The position numbers and the translations under genes were made by a program. Shown in pieces: positions 26,742 through 35,559 of a stretch of DNA of 64,000 nucleotides (position 1 is its first letter; every line of letters begins with the position of its first letter). The notes below the pieces were generated by a model. The model searched no databases. It was given only the letters and a program-made list of their open reading frames with translations, and was not told the DNA's origin. The stretch covers positions 24,108 to 88,107 of the forward strand of contig CAWBFQ010000009.1 of NCBI GenBank assembly GCA_963788145.1, in the 5' to 3' direction. This DNA is from UTCFX2 sp963788145. Lineage in GTDB: Bacteria > Chloroflexota > Anaerolineae > Anaerolineales > UBA4823.

Positions 26742-27449
26742 TTAATCGACGGATAAATCATAGCGGCGCAACCCGTTAACATCGCCATCTGAGAGATAAA
26801 CCAATGGGCGACCAGTCGGGATATCCAGTTCTGGCATGTTGTCTGGATGTATTTGGTCCAGATAACGTACCAGGGCGCGCAAACTGTTGCCATGAGCTAC
26901 GATTAACACCCGCTGCCCGGACTGAATCGCCGGCAGGATAGTCTGTTCCCAGCAGGGAAGCAGGCGTTTTTCTGTATCTTCCAGTGATTCGGCGCTGGGT
27001 AGCAATTCGCGCGGAAGGTCAGCATAGAGGGGATCGAAGCAAGGATGGCGCAGATCATCCGGTTGCAGGGCCGGAGGCCGGCCGCGAAAACTTCTGCGCC
27101 AGCTCATCACCAATGATACGCCTAACTCGCGGGCGGTCTCAGCTTTATTTAATCCCTGCAGGCTGCCATAATGGCGCTCGTTCAATTGCCACAGACGCTG
27201 TACCGGCAGAACCTCCTGGCGCAACTCGGTTTGCAGGATTTGGAGCGTCTCGACGGCTCGCTTCAAACGGGAAGTGAAAGCGATGTCGAATCGGAAACCG
27301 GCATCATTCAATAATTGGGCTGCGAGTACGGCTTCCTGGCGACCTTTTTCAGTCAGGTCGATATCTGTCCATCCTGTAAAACGGTTTTCCAGATTCCAGA
27401 TACTCTGACCATGCCGCAGGAGGACAAAGGGGGGTGGATGGGTCAACAT
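26742..27449 (-). CDS. gpmA: 2,3-bisphosphoglycerate-dependent phosphoglycerate mutase
   Basis: 235 residues, the standard length. It interconverts 3- and 2-phosphoglycerate in glycolysis. Evidence: the phosphohistidine motif LLRHGQSIWNLENRFTGWTDIDLTEKG, RLKRAVETLQI, LNERHYGSLQGLNKAET, the PPAL..D insertion (RGRPPALQPDD), LPSAESLEDTEKRLLP, and the second catalytic His in VLIVAHGNSLRALVRYLD. The insertion separates it from small phosphatases of the same superfamily. It stands alone, transcribed toward the membrane gene pair. Confidence 0.93.
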   Translation of the reverse strand: MLTHPPPFVLLRHGQSIWNLENRFTGWTDIDLTEKGRQEAVLAAQLLNDAGFRFDIAFTSRLKRAVETLQILQTELRQEVLPVQRLWQLNERHYGSLQGLNKAETARELGVSLVMSWRRSFRGRPPALQPDDLRHPCFDPLYADLPRELLPSAESLEDTEKRLLPCWEQTILPAIQSGQRVLIVAHGNSLRALVRYLDQIHPDNMPELDIPTGRPLVYLSDGDVNGLRRYDLSVD

Positions 27450-27792
27450 GTTCTGGTTGCTGATTTGAACATAATAGTATGAAAGCCAGTTTATACGGTT
27501 TTTTTTTACCTGCCTCGAAAATCGTAATTACAAACCATTAGTATAATGGACAATAACATTATTGCGGTAAATGGCATCAACCTTTCCATTCTTATCAGGG
27601 ATTCGTGAGGGAAGTGGAGTCAATCAAAACTGGCTATAGATAAACCTTCCGGTGCATCCCGATCTGCGCGCAACCATTCCACAGCTTACCACTATGTTTA
27701 GTAAAAAAAACAATTTCTCTGATGTCGGGTCTATTAATTTGTAGTTGGTGGGTCAATCTTCCAGCTGATGGATGAAATTTACCGAAAGACGC
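27450..27792. other. Intergenic region, no gene found
   Basis: About 340 bases between the gpmA start and the terminator behind the sugar-ABC ATPase gene. The longest credible frame here is 22 codons. A TATAAT at 27542-27547 on the plus strand has no partner -35 and no gene after it. No tRNA-like cloverleaf or repeat was seen. It is AT-richer than its surroundings and must hold the gpmA promoter, which I could not place. Confidence 0.5.
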
Positions 27793-27830
27793 AAAAAAAA
27801 AACAACCCCAATAAATTTTGGGGTTGTTTT
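27793..27830 (-). terminator. Rho-independent terminator of the sugar-ABC ATPase gene
   Basis: AACAACCCCAA (27801-27811) pairs with TTGGGGTTGTT (27818-27828) around a six-base loop. On the minus strand it is followed by a run of ten T. It lies 23 bases after the stop at 27854. Confidence 0.9.
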
Positions 27831-27853
27831 AGGAACATTATGGGATCAGGTTA

Positions 27854-28954
27854 TTAGCGGATTGCCAGTTCTGTGTCGCGGTCAAAGATTTGCATGTTGT
27901 TCATATTGAACACCATCTGGATCTTGTCGCCAACATGCAGCCGTGAGCGCGGGTCAACGCGAGCGACGAAAACATTGTCCCCCGTTTTGAGATAAACGAA
28001 GATTTCATTTCCCATCAACTCGGTGACATCCACCATACATTCGACTGGTTGGGCGTCAATCCCGGGCGGTGAAAATTCTGGGTTATGGATATTCTCCGGG
28101 CGGATCCCAAAAATGATTGGTTTATCGATATGTTGCATGTAAACATTTTTGCGATGATCTGGTACACGTACCTTATAAGTCCCGCCGTCCACGAATAGAG
28201 CATCGCCGTCTTTTCGCAGGTGAGCCGGGAAGAAATTCATCGCCGGCGAGCCGATGAAACCGGCCACGAACAGATTATCCGGGTGGTCATAGAGGGATTG
28301 GGGGGTGTCGATTTGCTGCAGCAAACCTTTATTGATCACCGCGATCCGACTAGCCATGGTCATCGCTTCCACCTGGTCGTGAGTAACGTAGATGAAAGTG
28401 GTTTCCAATTGCTGGTGCAGCTTGGAGATGTTTGCCCGGGTTTCCACACGCAGCTTGGCGTCCAGGTTCGAGAGGGGCTCATCGAAGAGAAAAACCTTTG
28501 GTTCGCGTACAATTGCCCGCCCGACCGCAACTCGTTGGCGCTGACCGCCGGAAAGCTGGCGGGGCTTGCGCTCTAGCAGATGTTCGATCCCCAGGATTTT
28601 GGCGGCTTCTTCAACCCGGCGTTTAATCTCAGCCTTCGGGGTCTTGCGCAATTTCAACCCAAACGCCATGTTATCGTAAACCGACATGTGAGGATAGAGG
28701 GCGTATGATTGGAACACCATCGCGATATCTCGGTCTTTTGGGGCGATATCGTTGACCACCTGGTCGCCAATTAAAATGCGGCCTTCAGTGATATCTTCCA
28801 GCCCGGCCAGACAACGCAGAGCAGTGGTCTTACCGCAACCGGAAGGACCTACCAGAACCAGAAACTCTTTGTCAGCGACCTCAATATTCAGATCGTTGAC
28901 CGCGATTACATCGCCGAACTTTTTATAAACATGTTCAAAAGTAACGCTTGCCAT
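27854..28954 (-). CDS. ugpC: Sugar ABC transporter ATP-binding protein, UgpC/MalK/MsmK type
   Basis: 366 residues. ATPase domain: Walker A GPSGCGKTT (about 36-44), Q-loop MVFQSYALYPHMSVYDNM, signature LSGGQRQRVAVGRA, Walker B VFLFDEPLSNLDAKLR, and switch His in VTHDQVEAM. The C-terminal 130 residues form the TOBE/MalK regulatory domain (FGIRPENIHNPEF, DVTELMGNEIFVYLKTG). No permease or sugar-binding gene is adjacent, so this ATPase probably energises several carbohydrate importers encoded elsewhere, as MsmK and related shared ATPases do. It has its own promoter (28999-29027), an AGGAG site and its own terminator, fitting a monocistronic, shared component. Confidence 0.9.
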   Translation of the reverse strand: MASVTFEHVYKKFGDVIAVNDLNIEVADKEFLVLVGPSGCGKTTALRCLAGLEDITEGRILIGDQVVNDIAPKDRDIAMVFQSYALYPHMSVYDNMAFGLKLRKTPKAEIKRRVEEAAKILGIEHLLERKPRQLSGGQRQRVAVGRAIVREPKVFLFDEPLSNLDAKLRVETRANISKLHQQLETTFIYVTHDQVEAMTMASRIAVINKGLLQQIDTPQSLYDHPDNLFVAGFIGSPAMNFFPAHLRKDGDALFVDGGTYKVRVPDHRKNVYMQHIDKPIIFGIRPENIHNPEFSPPGIDAQPVECMVDVTELMGNEIFVYLKTGDNVFVARVDPRSRLHVGDKIQMVFNMNNMQIFDRDTELAIR

Positions 28955-28998
28955 CAGGTATTTCTCCTTTCGTCCATTTCGGGGAATATAGTGAATAC

Positions 28999-29027
28999 AT
29001 TATAGCTGGAGAAAGGTTAAATGACAA
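28999..29027 (-). promoter_or_regulatory. Sigma-70-type promoter for the sugar-ABC ATPase gene
   Basis: On the minus strand TTGTCA (complement of 29022-29027), 17 bases, then a perfect TATAAT (complement of 28999-29004), 45 bases before the ATG at 28954. One of the best promoters in the window. Confidence 0.75.
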
Positions 29028-29149
29028 TTGCTTAAACTGTGATTAATCAATAATCTTGCCTAATTCGTGACTTTTGTCATATCTCAGCGCTAATTTTGGC
29101 TTGAAAGATGGATTGCTAATCAATTCTTCGTGCATTTTAGACCTTAGGA

Positions 29150-29323
29150 TTATTCGAGCCGATCAATCCCTTTACTGATGAAATAGCCGACCCCTGCCCC
29201 GATTATTGCTCCAAACCCCAACCAAAGGTCAACGCGTTCGTTTGTCGAGCCAATTGCTGCGCCGATCGCCACGCCGATGATGATCCAAAGGGCGATGATA
29301 CTGTTGCTGTTTTTTCCTTTCAA
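29150..29323 (-). CDS. Small Gly-rich membrane protein, 57 residues
   Basis: A short frame with TTG start at 29323, preceded by AGGAGA that overlaps the stop of the upstream gene. The product has two hydrophobic segments: IIALWIIIGVAIGAAIG (about 9-25) and LWLGFGAIIGAGVGYFISKGI (about 33-53), both with GxxxG spacings typical of glycine-zipper helix packing, joined by a charged turn STNERVD. The GAGVGYFISK-type end recalls small glycine-zipper membrane proteins. Function unknown. It is co-transcribed with the DinB-like gene. Confidence 0.6.
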   Translation of the reverse strand: MKGKNSNSIIALWIIIGVAIGAAIGSTNERVDLWLGFGAIIGAGVGYFISKGIDRLE

Positions 29324-29335
29324 GCGGTTCTCCTT

Positions 29336-29833
29336 TTAGACTGACTTCGATTCCAAAAAGCTTTTTATTTGCTGGGAATGTTGATCTTCATCCTTTGCTT
29401 CTACATTGAGCAGCTTCCCAAGGGTAACGATCCAGCCTCTATAGCGTATTCCGCGATCCTGCCATAACTCATCAGCTGGCATATCTCTCAAATATCGGAT
29501 TAGTAGATCATGGGTTGATTGCGCCAGCGCCAGCTGGTCTTCATATCGCTGTTTTCGATATTGCTCGACTAAAATGGCGTTATAGAATTTCCAGCCTTTG
29601 TCGATATGTGTATAGAATGTAGGCAGTTTCCATGCCTGAAGTTCCTCTCCAGCCGCGATATTGACAACATCCCATCCAGAGAGATGAGCCAATATATCCC
29701 AGAGCGACCATGCGCCCAGGAAAACTTCACTGCGCCAGCCAGGTGGGCAAGCCTCCGCAAGATCAATAATCCTGCCCCTGACATCCAGCTGTGACGCGAT
29801 CAGAATATCTTTTTTCTGTTGGTTTTTGTTCAT
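29336..29833 (-). CDS. DinB/ClbS-like four-helix protein
   Basis: 165 residues, all helical by pattern. It resembles the DinB-like superfamily, ClbS/DfsB (DUF1706) side: an N-terminal helix, then the segment WSLWDILAHLSGWDVVN with the first metal-type His, and late helices LIRYLRDMPADELWQDRG. The usual third His ligand region (HYxEH) is replaced by DEDQHSQQI, so metal binding is uncertain. Family members range from thiol transferases to colibactin-resistance proteins; no function is claimed. It starts about 105 bases from the divergent mutS and is followed directly by the small membrane protein gene. Confidence 0.65.
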   Translation of the reverse strand: MNKNQQKKDILIASQLDVRGRIIDLAEACPPGWRSEVFLGAWSLWDILAHLSGWDVVNIAAGEELQAWKLPTFYTHIDKGWKFYNAILVEQYRKQRYEDQLALAQSTHDLLIRYLRDMPADELWQDRGIRYRGWIVTLGKLLNVEAKDEDQHSQQIKSFLESKSV

Positions 29834-29938
29834 ACCGTAGGACCTTTCATGTGGATTATTTGACCCTGTTTGGTTTGTTCTTCAATAAATCTCGCCAGCA
29901 ATCGGTAGAAAATCACGCGTATTGATTATAATTCCCAT

Positions 29939-32528
29939 ATGCCCATTGATGATATCAGCCCAATCCGAAAGCAATATTTAGAAATCAAGCGCCAATATCC
30001 GCATGCGATCCTATTCTTCCGCCTGGGTGACTTCTATGAAACCTTTGACCAGGATGCCGAGATCGCCTCGCGCGAATTGGATATTGTTCTGACCTCCCGC
30101 AGCGTGGCAAAAGGGATGCGCGTCCCGATGGCGGGTATCCCCCATCACGCGGCCGAAAATTATTTAGCCCGCCTGATTGAGCGCGGTTTTCACGTTGCGA
30201 TCTGCGAGCAGGTTGGCGAGCAGCCTGTGAAGGGGATTTTCCCGCGCCAGGTCACCCGGGTGGTCACGCCCGGAACTGTTGTGGAGCCAGGGTTGTTGCC
30301 CGGCGATGCGAACAATTATCTGGCGGCAGTGATTGTGGAAAGCGATGGAGTAGAAGGCCGGGCAGGGGTGGCTTATGTCGATATCACCACAGGTGAATTC
30401 GCCGCTGCAGAGCTGTCTGGAGCGGACATTCTGATGGTCCTTCGGGCGGAGCTTGCCCGTTTGCGACCAGCCGAGATCTTGCATCCCGATTCGCTTAACT
30501 TGCGTGATGGTCTTCCAGGTCATCAGACAGCCTGGCCAGCCTGGCGGTTTGAGTCAGGCCGCTGCCAGGAGGCGCTGCTGCGCCACTTCCAGGCCGGCTC
30601 GTTAGATGGCTTTGGCTTGCACGGTTTGAATTTGGCTGCCAGTGCAGCCGGTGCCATCTTGCAGTATCTTGAACAGACCCAGCCATCTGCTCTGAAAATG
30701 TTGGGTGGACTGAGCACATATTCCCTGAGCGAGTTTATGATTCTGGATGCTGCCACCCGTCGAAACCTGGAACTGAGCGAAACCATCCGCTCAGGCGCGG
30801 TCAGAGGTTCTCTGTTGGGTGTGCTGGATCATTCCGTTACTCCAATGGGCAAACGCCTATTGAACCAGTGGGTTAGCAAACCATTGCTAAATGTGCCTGG
30901 TATTCAACAGCGCCAAAAGGGGGTGGCTCATTTCCACCAGAATGGTCTCCAGCGGGGAGAATTGCGCCAGGCGCTCAAGCCGCTCGGCGACCTGGAGCGC
31001 CTGGTTAATCGGGTGATCGGTGGTTCAGCCCAACCGCGCGATCTGGTCGCGATCCGTGAGAACTCTCCAGCGAGTTCCTGGATTCATGACGATTATCAAT
31101 ACGAATGATTGGCCTGATCTGGCTCGGTTTCTGACTGAACTGACCCCATGCGAACAGGAGTTGGAGTTGTTGCAGCAAGCACTGGATGATGAACCGCCAG
31201 CTACCCTCCAGAATGTAGGCGTAATTCGACCGGGGTTCTCGGCCGAGTTGGATGGCGTGGTCGAGCGCTCGCGGCATGCCCGCGATTGGATTGCCAATCT
31301 GGAAAGCATCGAGCGTGAGCGCACCGGGATCAAGTCGCTCAAGGTGGGGTATAACAAGGTCTTTGGCTACTACATCGAAGTGACTCATGCAAATACCGCG
31401 GTCGTGCCGGATGAGTATATCCGCAAACAAACCCTGGTGAATGCCGAGCGTTATATTACTCCGGAGATGAAAGAATACGAAACCCTGGTGTTGAATGCCG
31501 AAGAACGCATTCGCGAGATCGAAGGGCGTTTGTTTAAGGAAGTATGCACTCGTCTAGCTGGTTCGGCAAGCAAGCTGCTGGCGACAGCGCGGGCGATCGC
31601 ACAACTGGACGTGTTGGCGGCGCTGGCTGAAACGGCTGTCCTGGGTGGTTATGTTTGCCCGCAGGTGGTGGAGGAAGACTTGCTGGATATTCGGGATGGA
31701 CGCCACCCGGTTGTCGAGAACACGCTGAGCGGCGAGCGTTTTATCCCCAATGATGTGATCTTCGAGCCGGGTGAGCGAGTAAGACTGATCACTGGCCCAA
31801 ACATGTCTGGAAAATCGACCCTGATTCGCCAAGTGGCGTTGATTGTGCTGATGGCGCAGGTGGGCAGCTTTGTCCCGGCAGCCTCGGCACGACTGGGGCT
31901 GGTGGATCGCATCTTCACTCGCATCGGCGCCCAGGACGAGATCCACGCCGGACAATCTACTTTTATGGTCGAGATGGTAGAAACAGCGAATATTCTTCAC
32001 CATGCTACCCCGCGCAGCCTGCTAATTTTGGATGAGATCGGGCGCGGCACCAGCACCTATGATGGTGTCTCGATTGCCTGGGCGGTAATCGAATATATTC
32101 ACAATCACCCGCGGCTGCGCGCCAAGACCCTCTTTGCCACCCATTATCATGAATTAACTCAGCTTGCCGAGCTGTTGCCTGGTGTGCGGAATTACAACGT
32201 GGCAGTGAGCGAAGCAGATGGGCAGGTGGTTTTCTTACACAAGATCGTGCCGGGTGGGGCAGACCGTTCCTACGGGATCCATGTCGGGCAGCTAGCCGGA
32301 CTGCCCCACCCGGTGGTGGTGCGGGCGGGTGAGATCTTGCAAGCCCTGGAAGCTTCATCAGGCAAGGCGGTCAAGATTAACCCCCAGGCTGCTCAACAAC
32401 TGGCTCTCTTCCCGGAGACCAACCCGTTGCTGGATGAATTGAAGGGTTTGGATATCAATTCGCTCTCTCCGATCGATGCGCTCAACAAGATGTATGAATG
32501 GCAGCAGAAATTCCTGCCGAGGGAATAG
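29939..32528 (+). CDS. mutS: DNA mismatch repair protein MutS (frameshifted)
   Basis: The joined product is about 862 residues, normal for MutS, which recognises mismatches and recruits MutL. N-terminal mismatch-binding domain: LFFRLGDFYETFDQDAEIA (Phe-x-Glu motif in GDFYETF). Then connector and lever domains (LDAATRRNLELSETIR), clamp, and the ATPase: Walker A TGPNMSGKST, the DEIGRGTSTYDG motif, and ATHYHEL. The first frame runs off after AIRE at the AA of 31061-31062; the next frame resumes TLQRVPGF without a gap, so one A is extra. There is no ribosome site; TATAAT (29927-29932) lies 7 bases before the ATG, suggesting a leaderless transcript. No mutL is in the window. Confidence 0.93.
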
Positions 32529-32534
32529 GCGGGG

Positions 32535-32933
32535 TTATATCCTGTGCAGGTGAACAGCTTCTTGTTCGATCTCGAACACCCACCTTCCCAGATCTTTGAA
32601 GTCATATTCAATCCGTAAAAAATCCTGGCCTCGCTCTGCTTTTACAAGCTCGATTGGACGGCGGAATTCAAAGGTGAGCAAGGAGGGGTCCCATTCGCCT
32701 TGCTGTTCGGGGTCGAATCCCCTTGGAGGTTCGAAGGCGCGCTCGACGGAAGTCTCGTTTAGTAGCATGCGCAGAATAGCCTCCGGTGCATCGATGGCAT
32801 GCAGTAAGCTGGCGGTTGCTTGCAGATCGAGTTCCTCGATCCGTTCTTCTTCGTTCAACTCCCATTGCACCGGGGACCAAATCCCGGGCAGGTCGTCCAC
32901 ATGAATAGTTTCGGGGTCGATAACTCCTGGCAT
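32535..32933 (-). CDS. Uncharacterised 132-residue protein
   Basis: A soluble acidic protein without recognisable motif. ATG 32933 has AGGAG 7 bases upstream, which supports a real gene. The N-terminal half reads as two helices (EERIEELDLQATASLLHAIDAP); the C-terminal half alternates charged and hydrophobic residues as beta strands would (LLTFEFRRPIELVKA, DFLRIEYDF, GRWVFEIEQEAVHL). It lies 11 bases after the DUF3786 gene and is probably co-transcribed with it. Its convergent neighbour is mutS, six bases away. Function unknown. Confidence 0.65.
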   Translation of the reverse strand: MPGVIDPETIHVDDLPGIWSPVQWELNEEERIEELDLQATASLLHAIDAPEAILRMLLNETSVERAFEPPRGFDPEQQGEWDPSLLTFEFRRPIELVKAERGQDFLRIEYDFKDLGRWVFEIEQEAVHLHRI

Positions 32934-32944
32934 GGATGCTCCTC

Positions 32945-33580
32945 TTAGTTGGATGGGGGTGGATTGGCTGCGATGAACCGATGGGTGATCGTACTGCCCA
33001 GAATGGCGAAGGCATCGGTGGTCAGGTAGCGCCCGGCAGAGCCATCGAAAAGCACCTGGGCAGAAGATGGAAAATCATCATCGCCAACCCAATAGACTAC
33101 TACCAGCGGGACGCGCGGCAGAGCCAGAAAGCGATACGACAGATCGCCCAAGTCCTGACTCTCACCACCGAGTTTCTCGGCGGCGGCTTCAAAAGCCCTC
33201 AAATCATTTTTAAAGGTGCGACAAATTTCATTTCCGGTATATCCCTGGAAGGCTTGGTTATAGAATTTTCCATTGGGTAATTCCGAAAACGAAATCCAGT
33301 TGCCCTGTAGTGGGGCTCCGTCTGCAATGGTGAAATAATATAGCAATAAGGCCTGTTCCATTGGCGAAGAAGGTTCTTTGACTTCGGCTCGAAATACCAG
33401 CCCGTCGGGATAAGTCACTATTATCGGTTTATCCCACAATTTAAGGTGGAAAAAACCGCCTTCTGATCCATCCGGAACCCATTGCGAGCCAGTTTGGTTT
33501 GCTAGTGCTGTTGGTGATTTGCGCCTAAGCTCCATGCGCAATTCAGCCAGGCGGCGGGTAAAACGGTCTGGATCGGGCAT
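32945..33580 (-). CDS. DUF3786-family protein
   Basis: About 211 residues from ATG 33580; the frame is open to a TTG at 33646 and the start is uncertain because neither has a clear ribosome site. Family pattern: FHLKLWDKPIIVTYPDG, LLLYYFTIADGAPLQGNWISF (quoted as the core), SELPNGKFYNQAFQGYTG, LPRVPLVVVYWVGDDDFPSSA (core of the domain), and VLFDGSAGRYLTTDAFAILG. DUF3786 proteins are widespread in anaerobes, sometimes near corrinoid or acetyl-CoA pathway genes; no such genes are here. Function unknown, cytoplasmic. Confidence 0.8.
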   Translation of the reverse strand: MPDPDRFTRRLAELRMELRRKSPTALANQTGSQWVPDGSEGGFFHLKLWDKPIIVTYPDGLVFRAEVKEPSSPMEQALLLYYFTIADGAPLQGNWISFSELPNGKFYNQAFQGYTGNEICRTFKNDLRAFEAAAEKLGGESQDLGDLSYRFLALPRVPLVVVYWVGDDDFPSSAQVLFDGSAGRYLTTDAFAILGSTITHRFIAANPPPSN

Positions 33581-33868
33581 TTTAGGTAATGTGAACGCTT
33601 TCAAGGTCTGAACTCCTGGATCAAGACTGCCCTGATGATAGATCAACTAACAAAACTGCGAGTACTCTCTCATCGTATTCTGAGCCAGATGTGCGTATAA
33701 TATTTTCATCCTGTTGTCCAACATCCAAACGCACATCGAAAACAGGTAGAAGATTGTCGCGTTCCACTCTTCCATTATTAACGTCTCTCTTCTCATCCCA
33801 CTTTCATCACTGGCGTCGGTGACTGGTGCAATGTGTGGAGCGCGACATGATTCTTCGATTATATCCGA

Positions 33869-33900
33869 AAACAACGCCCCGCCGTTCGTACGGCGGGGCG
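33869..33900 (-). terminator. Rho-independent terminator of the S1-domain gene
   Basis: CGCCCCGCCGT (33875-33885) pairs with ACGGCGGGGCG (33890-33900) around a four-base loop; on the minus strand it is followed by TTGTTTTC. It lies about 40 bases after the stop at 33941. Confidence 0.85.
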
Positions 33901-33940
33901 TATAGTTAGACAAACTGAGGTAGAGTGCGTATCAGGAAAA

Positions 33941-34726
33941 TTATTTAATTTTTACTTTATGATGTAAAGTACGCGAAAGGATTTGTTCCAACTCGTCGGA
34001 AGCGCCTTTTCCTTTGCGTTTATTCTTCTCGTTGGTGGAAGCGCTGTGCTTGTCCTTGGAACGCTCCATTGCCTCGCGCAGAGCGATCTCCATAGCAGTT
34101 GGAGTGGGTTCTTCCTTTTCCTCTTCCTTTACTGCTACCATAGGCTCAGCCATCTTCTCTCTGCGGGGTTCTCTGGGTTCTTTCACTGGAGGTTCTTCAA
34201 GCGCCTTCATGCTCAGCTTGATTTGCCGCTTTTGGCGATTCACACTGAGGACTTTCACGTCAATTTCGTCCCCTTCTTTAACCACGTCGCCTGGATCCTT
34301 GATGAAATCGTGGGTCATTTCGCTGATATGGACCAGTCCAGGCCTTTCTGCGCCAATATCGACGAATACGCCGAATTTCTCCAGTCGGGTGACCTTGCCC
34401 TTAATGACCATATCTTGCTCAATCTCACGCCATTCCAGGTCGAGTGGTTTGATCATGGTCAACTCGATCCGATTTTTCTTCGGTACAACCCGTTGGACCC
34501 ACACATCCACTTGTTGGCCTGGTCGGACGACATCTTCAACCCGGTTGACAGGCTCTATCTGTAATTGAGAGATATGAACCACAGCTGGTGTTTCCATTCC
34601 AATATCTACAAGTGCTCCGGCAAGGGTGGCCTTAACAATGGTGCCGGTAAAGTGCTGTTTTCGCTTAATTTCGCTCAGGTCTTGAACAGGGGTGGTTTCT
34701 TGAATGTCAGCCGCGTCGATTTCCAT
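33941..34726 (-). CDS. Two-domain S1 RNA-binding protein
   Basis: 261 residues. Two S1 domains are visible: first about 24-95 (HFTGTIVKATLAGALVDIGMETPAVVHISQL) with a degraded second half, second about 104-178 (VIKGKVTRLEKFGVFVDIGAERPGLVHISEMTHDF, DVKVLSVNRQKRQIKLSMKAL). The C-terminal 80 residues are Lys/Glu-rich and probably disordered. It is much shorter than ribosomal protein S1 (four to six domains) and resembles the short S1-like proteins of chloroflexotes and Gram-positives that act in translation or RNA turnover. GGAG precedes the ATG; a strong terminator follows. Monocistronic. Confidence 0.85.
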   Translation of the reverse strand: MEIDAADIQETTPVQDLSEIKRKQHFTGTIVKATLAGALVDIGMETPAVVHISQLQIEPVNRVEDVVRPGQQVDVWVQRVVPKKNRIELTMIKPLDLEWREIEQDMVIKGKVTRLEKFGVFVDIGAERPGLVHISEMTHDFIKDPGDVVKEGDEIDVKVLSVNRQKRQIKLSMKALEEPPVKEPREPRREKMAEPMVAVKEEEKEEPTPTAMEIALREAMERSKDKHSASTNEKNKRKGKGASDELEQILSRTLHHKVKIK

Positions 34727-34894
34727 AGCGCTATCTCCGATCGTATTGTAGTTTTAAACCACCGTCAGGTGGAAAAATATCCTATTTGGGTTGTGATACC
34801 CGCGAAGTTGGATTATACCTCTGGGCTGATAAAATGTCAAAGATTGCAACAGAGTATTATCGATCTCTAATCCTGGAGAATGAATGGAATCATT

Positions 34895-34922
34895 CGACCG
34901 CTGCCCGCGCAAGCAACGGTCG
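34895..34922. other. Stem-loop in the leader region before the S1 gene
   Basis: CGACCG (34895-34900) pairs with CGGTCG (34917-34922), extended inward by GC/GC pairing with one mismatch. No T run follows on either side. It may be a transcript end of the coiled-coil gene region or a leader structure; I cannot decide. Confidence 0.3.
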
Positions 34923-34983
34923 ATCAGGATAACTGGTCTTAACATCTGGTTGTGAAACAGAGGCGTTCAGACGAAGCTAGCGC

Positions 34984-35442
34984 TTACTCCAGATCGGGTG
35001 ATTCGTGCTGCATCGCGCGGATCCCATTACGGACCTGATTTAAAATGCGATCCATTTCAACTTCTAACTTGGTGAGCGCTTCGACGACATATTGATCAGC
35101 TTCGGCTCGCGTTTTTTCGGCCTCAGATCGCGCCTGCGTCAATACCTGGTCTGCTCGCGATTGGGCGGATTGCACAATCGCGTCCCGTTCCACGAGTTGG
35201 TCGCTCTTTTCGCGGGCGATCGCAATCGTCCGGTTGGCTTCTTCTTGAGCTTGAGCCAAGATTCGGTCGCGTTGCACCAGGAGCTGCTGGGCTTTTTTTA
35301 CTTCATCCGGAACAGCCACTCTCATTTGATCGATGATGTCCAGCATACGATCTTCATCGATGATAATGTTACGTGTTAACCAGATTGGACGACTTTGATT
35401 TAACAGCTCTTCTAATCGATCGACCAGGTGTAGGATGTCCAT
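34984..35442 (-). CDS. CoaD-linked coiled-coil protein ('ATPase'-annotated family)
   Basis: 152 residues. The start MDILHLVDRLEELLNQS and the segment DEDRMLDIIDQMRVAVPDEVKKAQ match a family found beside coaD in clostridia and chloroflexotes, usually labelled only 'ATPase' because of faint similarity to V/F-ATPase stalk subunits. No nucleotide-binding motif is present. Residues 55-140 form a long charged coiled coil (QEEANRTIAIAREKSDQLVE, RADQVLTQARSEAEKTRAEA) with Ala at core positions. GGGAGG lies 6 bases before the ATG. It is downstream of coaD in the same direction, keeping the known linkage. Function unknown. Confidence 0.7.
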   Translation of the reverse strand: MDILHLVDRLEELLNQSRPIWLTRNIIIDEDRMLDIIDQMRVAVPDEVKKAQQLLVQRDRILAQAQEEANRTIAIAREKSDQLVERDAIVQSAQSRADQVLTQARSEAEKTRAEADQYVVEALTKLEVEMDRILNQVRNGIRAMQHESPDLE

Positions 35443-35559
35443 TCACACCTCCCAAGTAGTCTTTGTAGTTAGGAATAATTGTGGCAGTTTTTGCAATCTT
35501 ATTTCCATTTAGATTACTTTGAAACAGTCATTTCGTCAACAGGATGATTTTACGAATAG

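Noticed and set aside
33647..33913. 88-codon minus-strand frame after the S1 gene
   Set aside because: It runs through the strong terminator at 33875-33900 and has no ribosome site or family pattern.
33983..34568. Two long plus-strand frames of 193 and 184 codons
   Set aside because: Both lie antisense to the S1-domain gene, whose two S1 motifs are unmistakable; the plus-strand products are low-complexity shadows.
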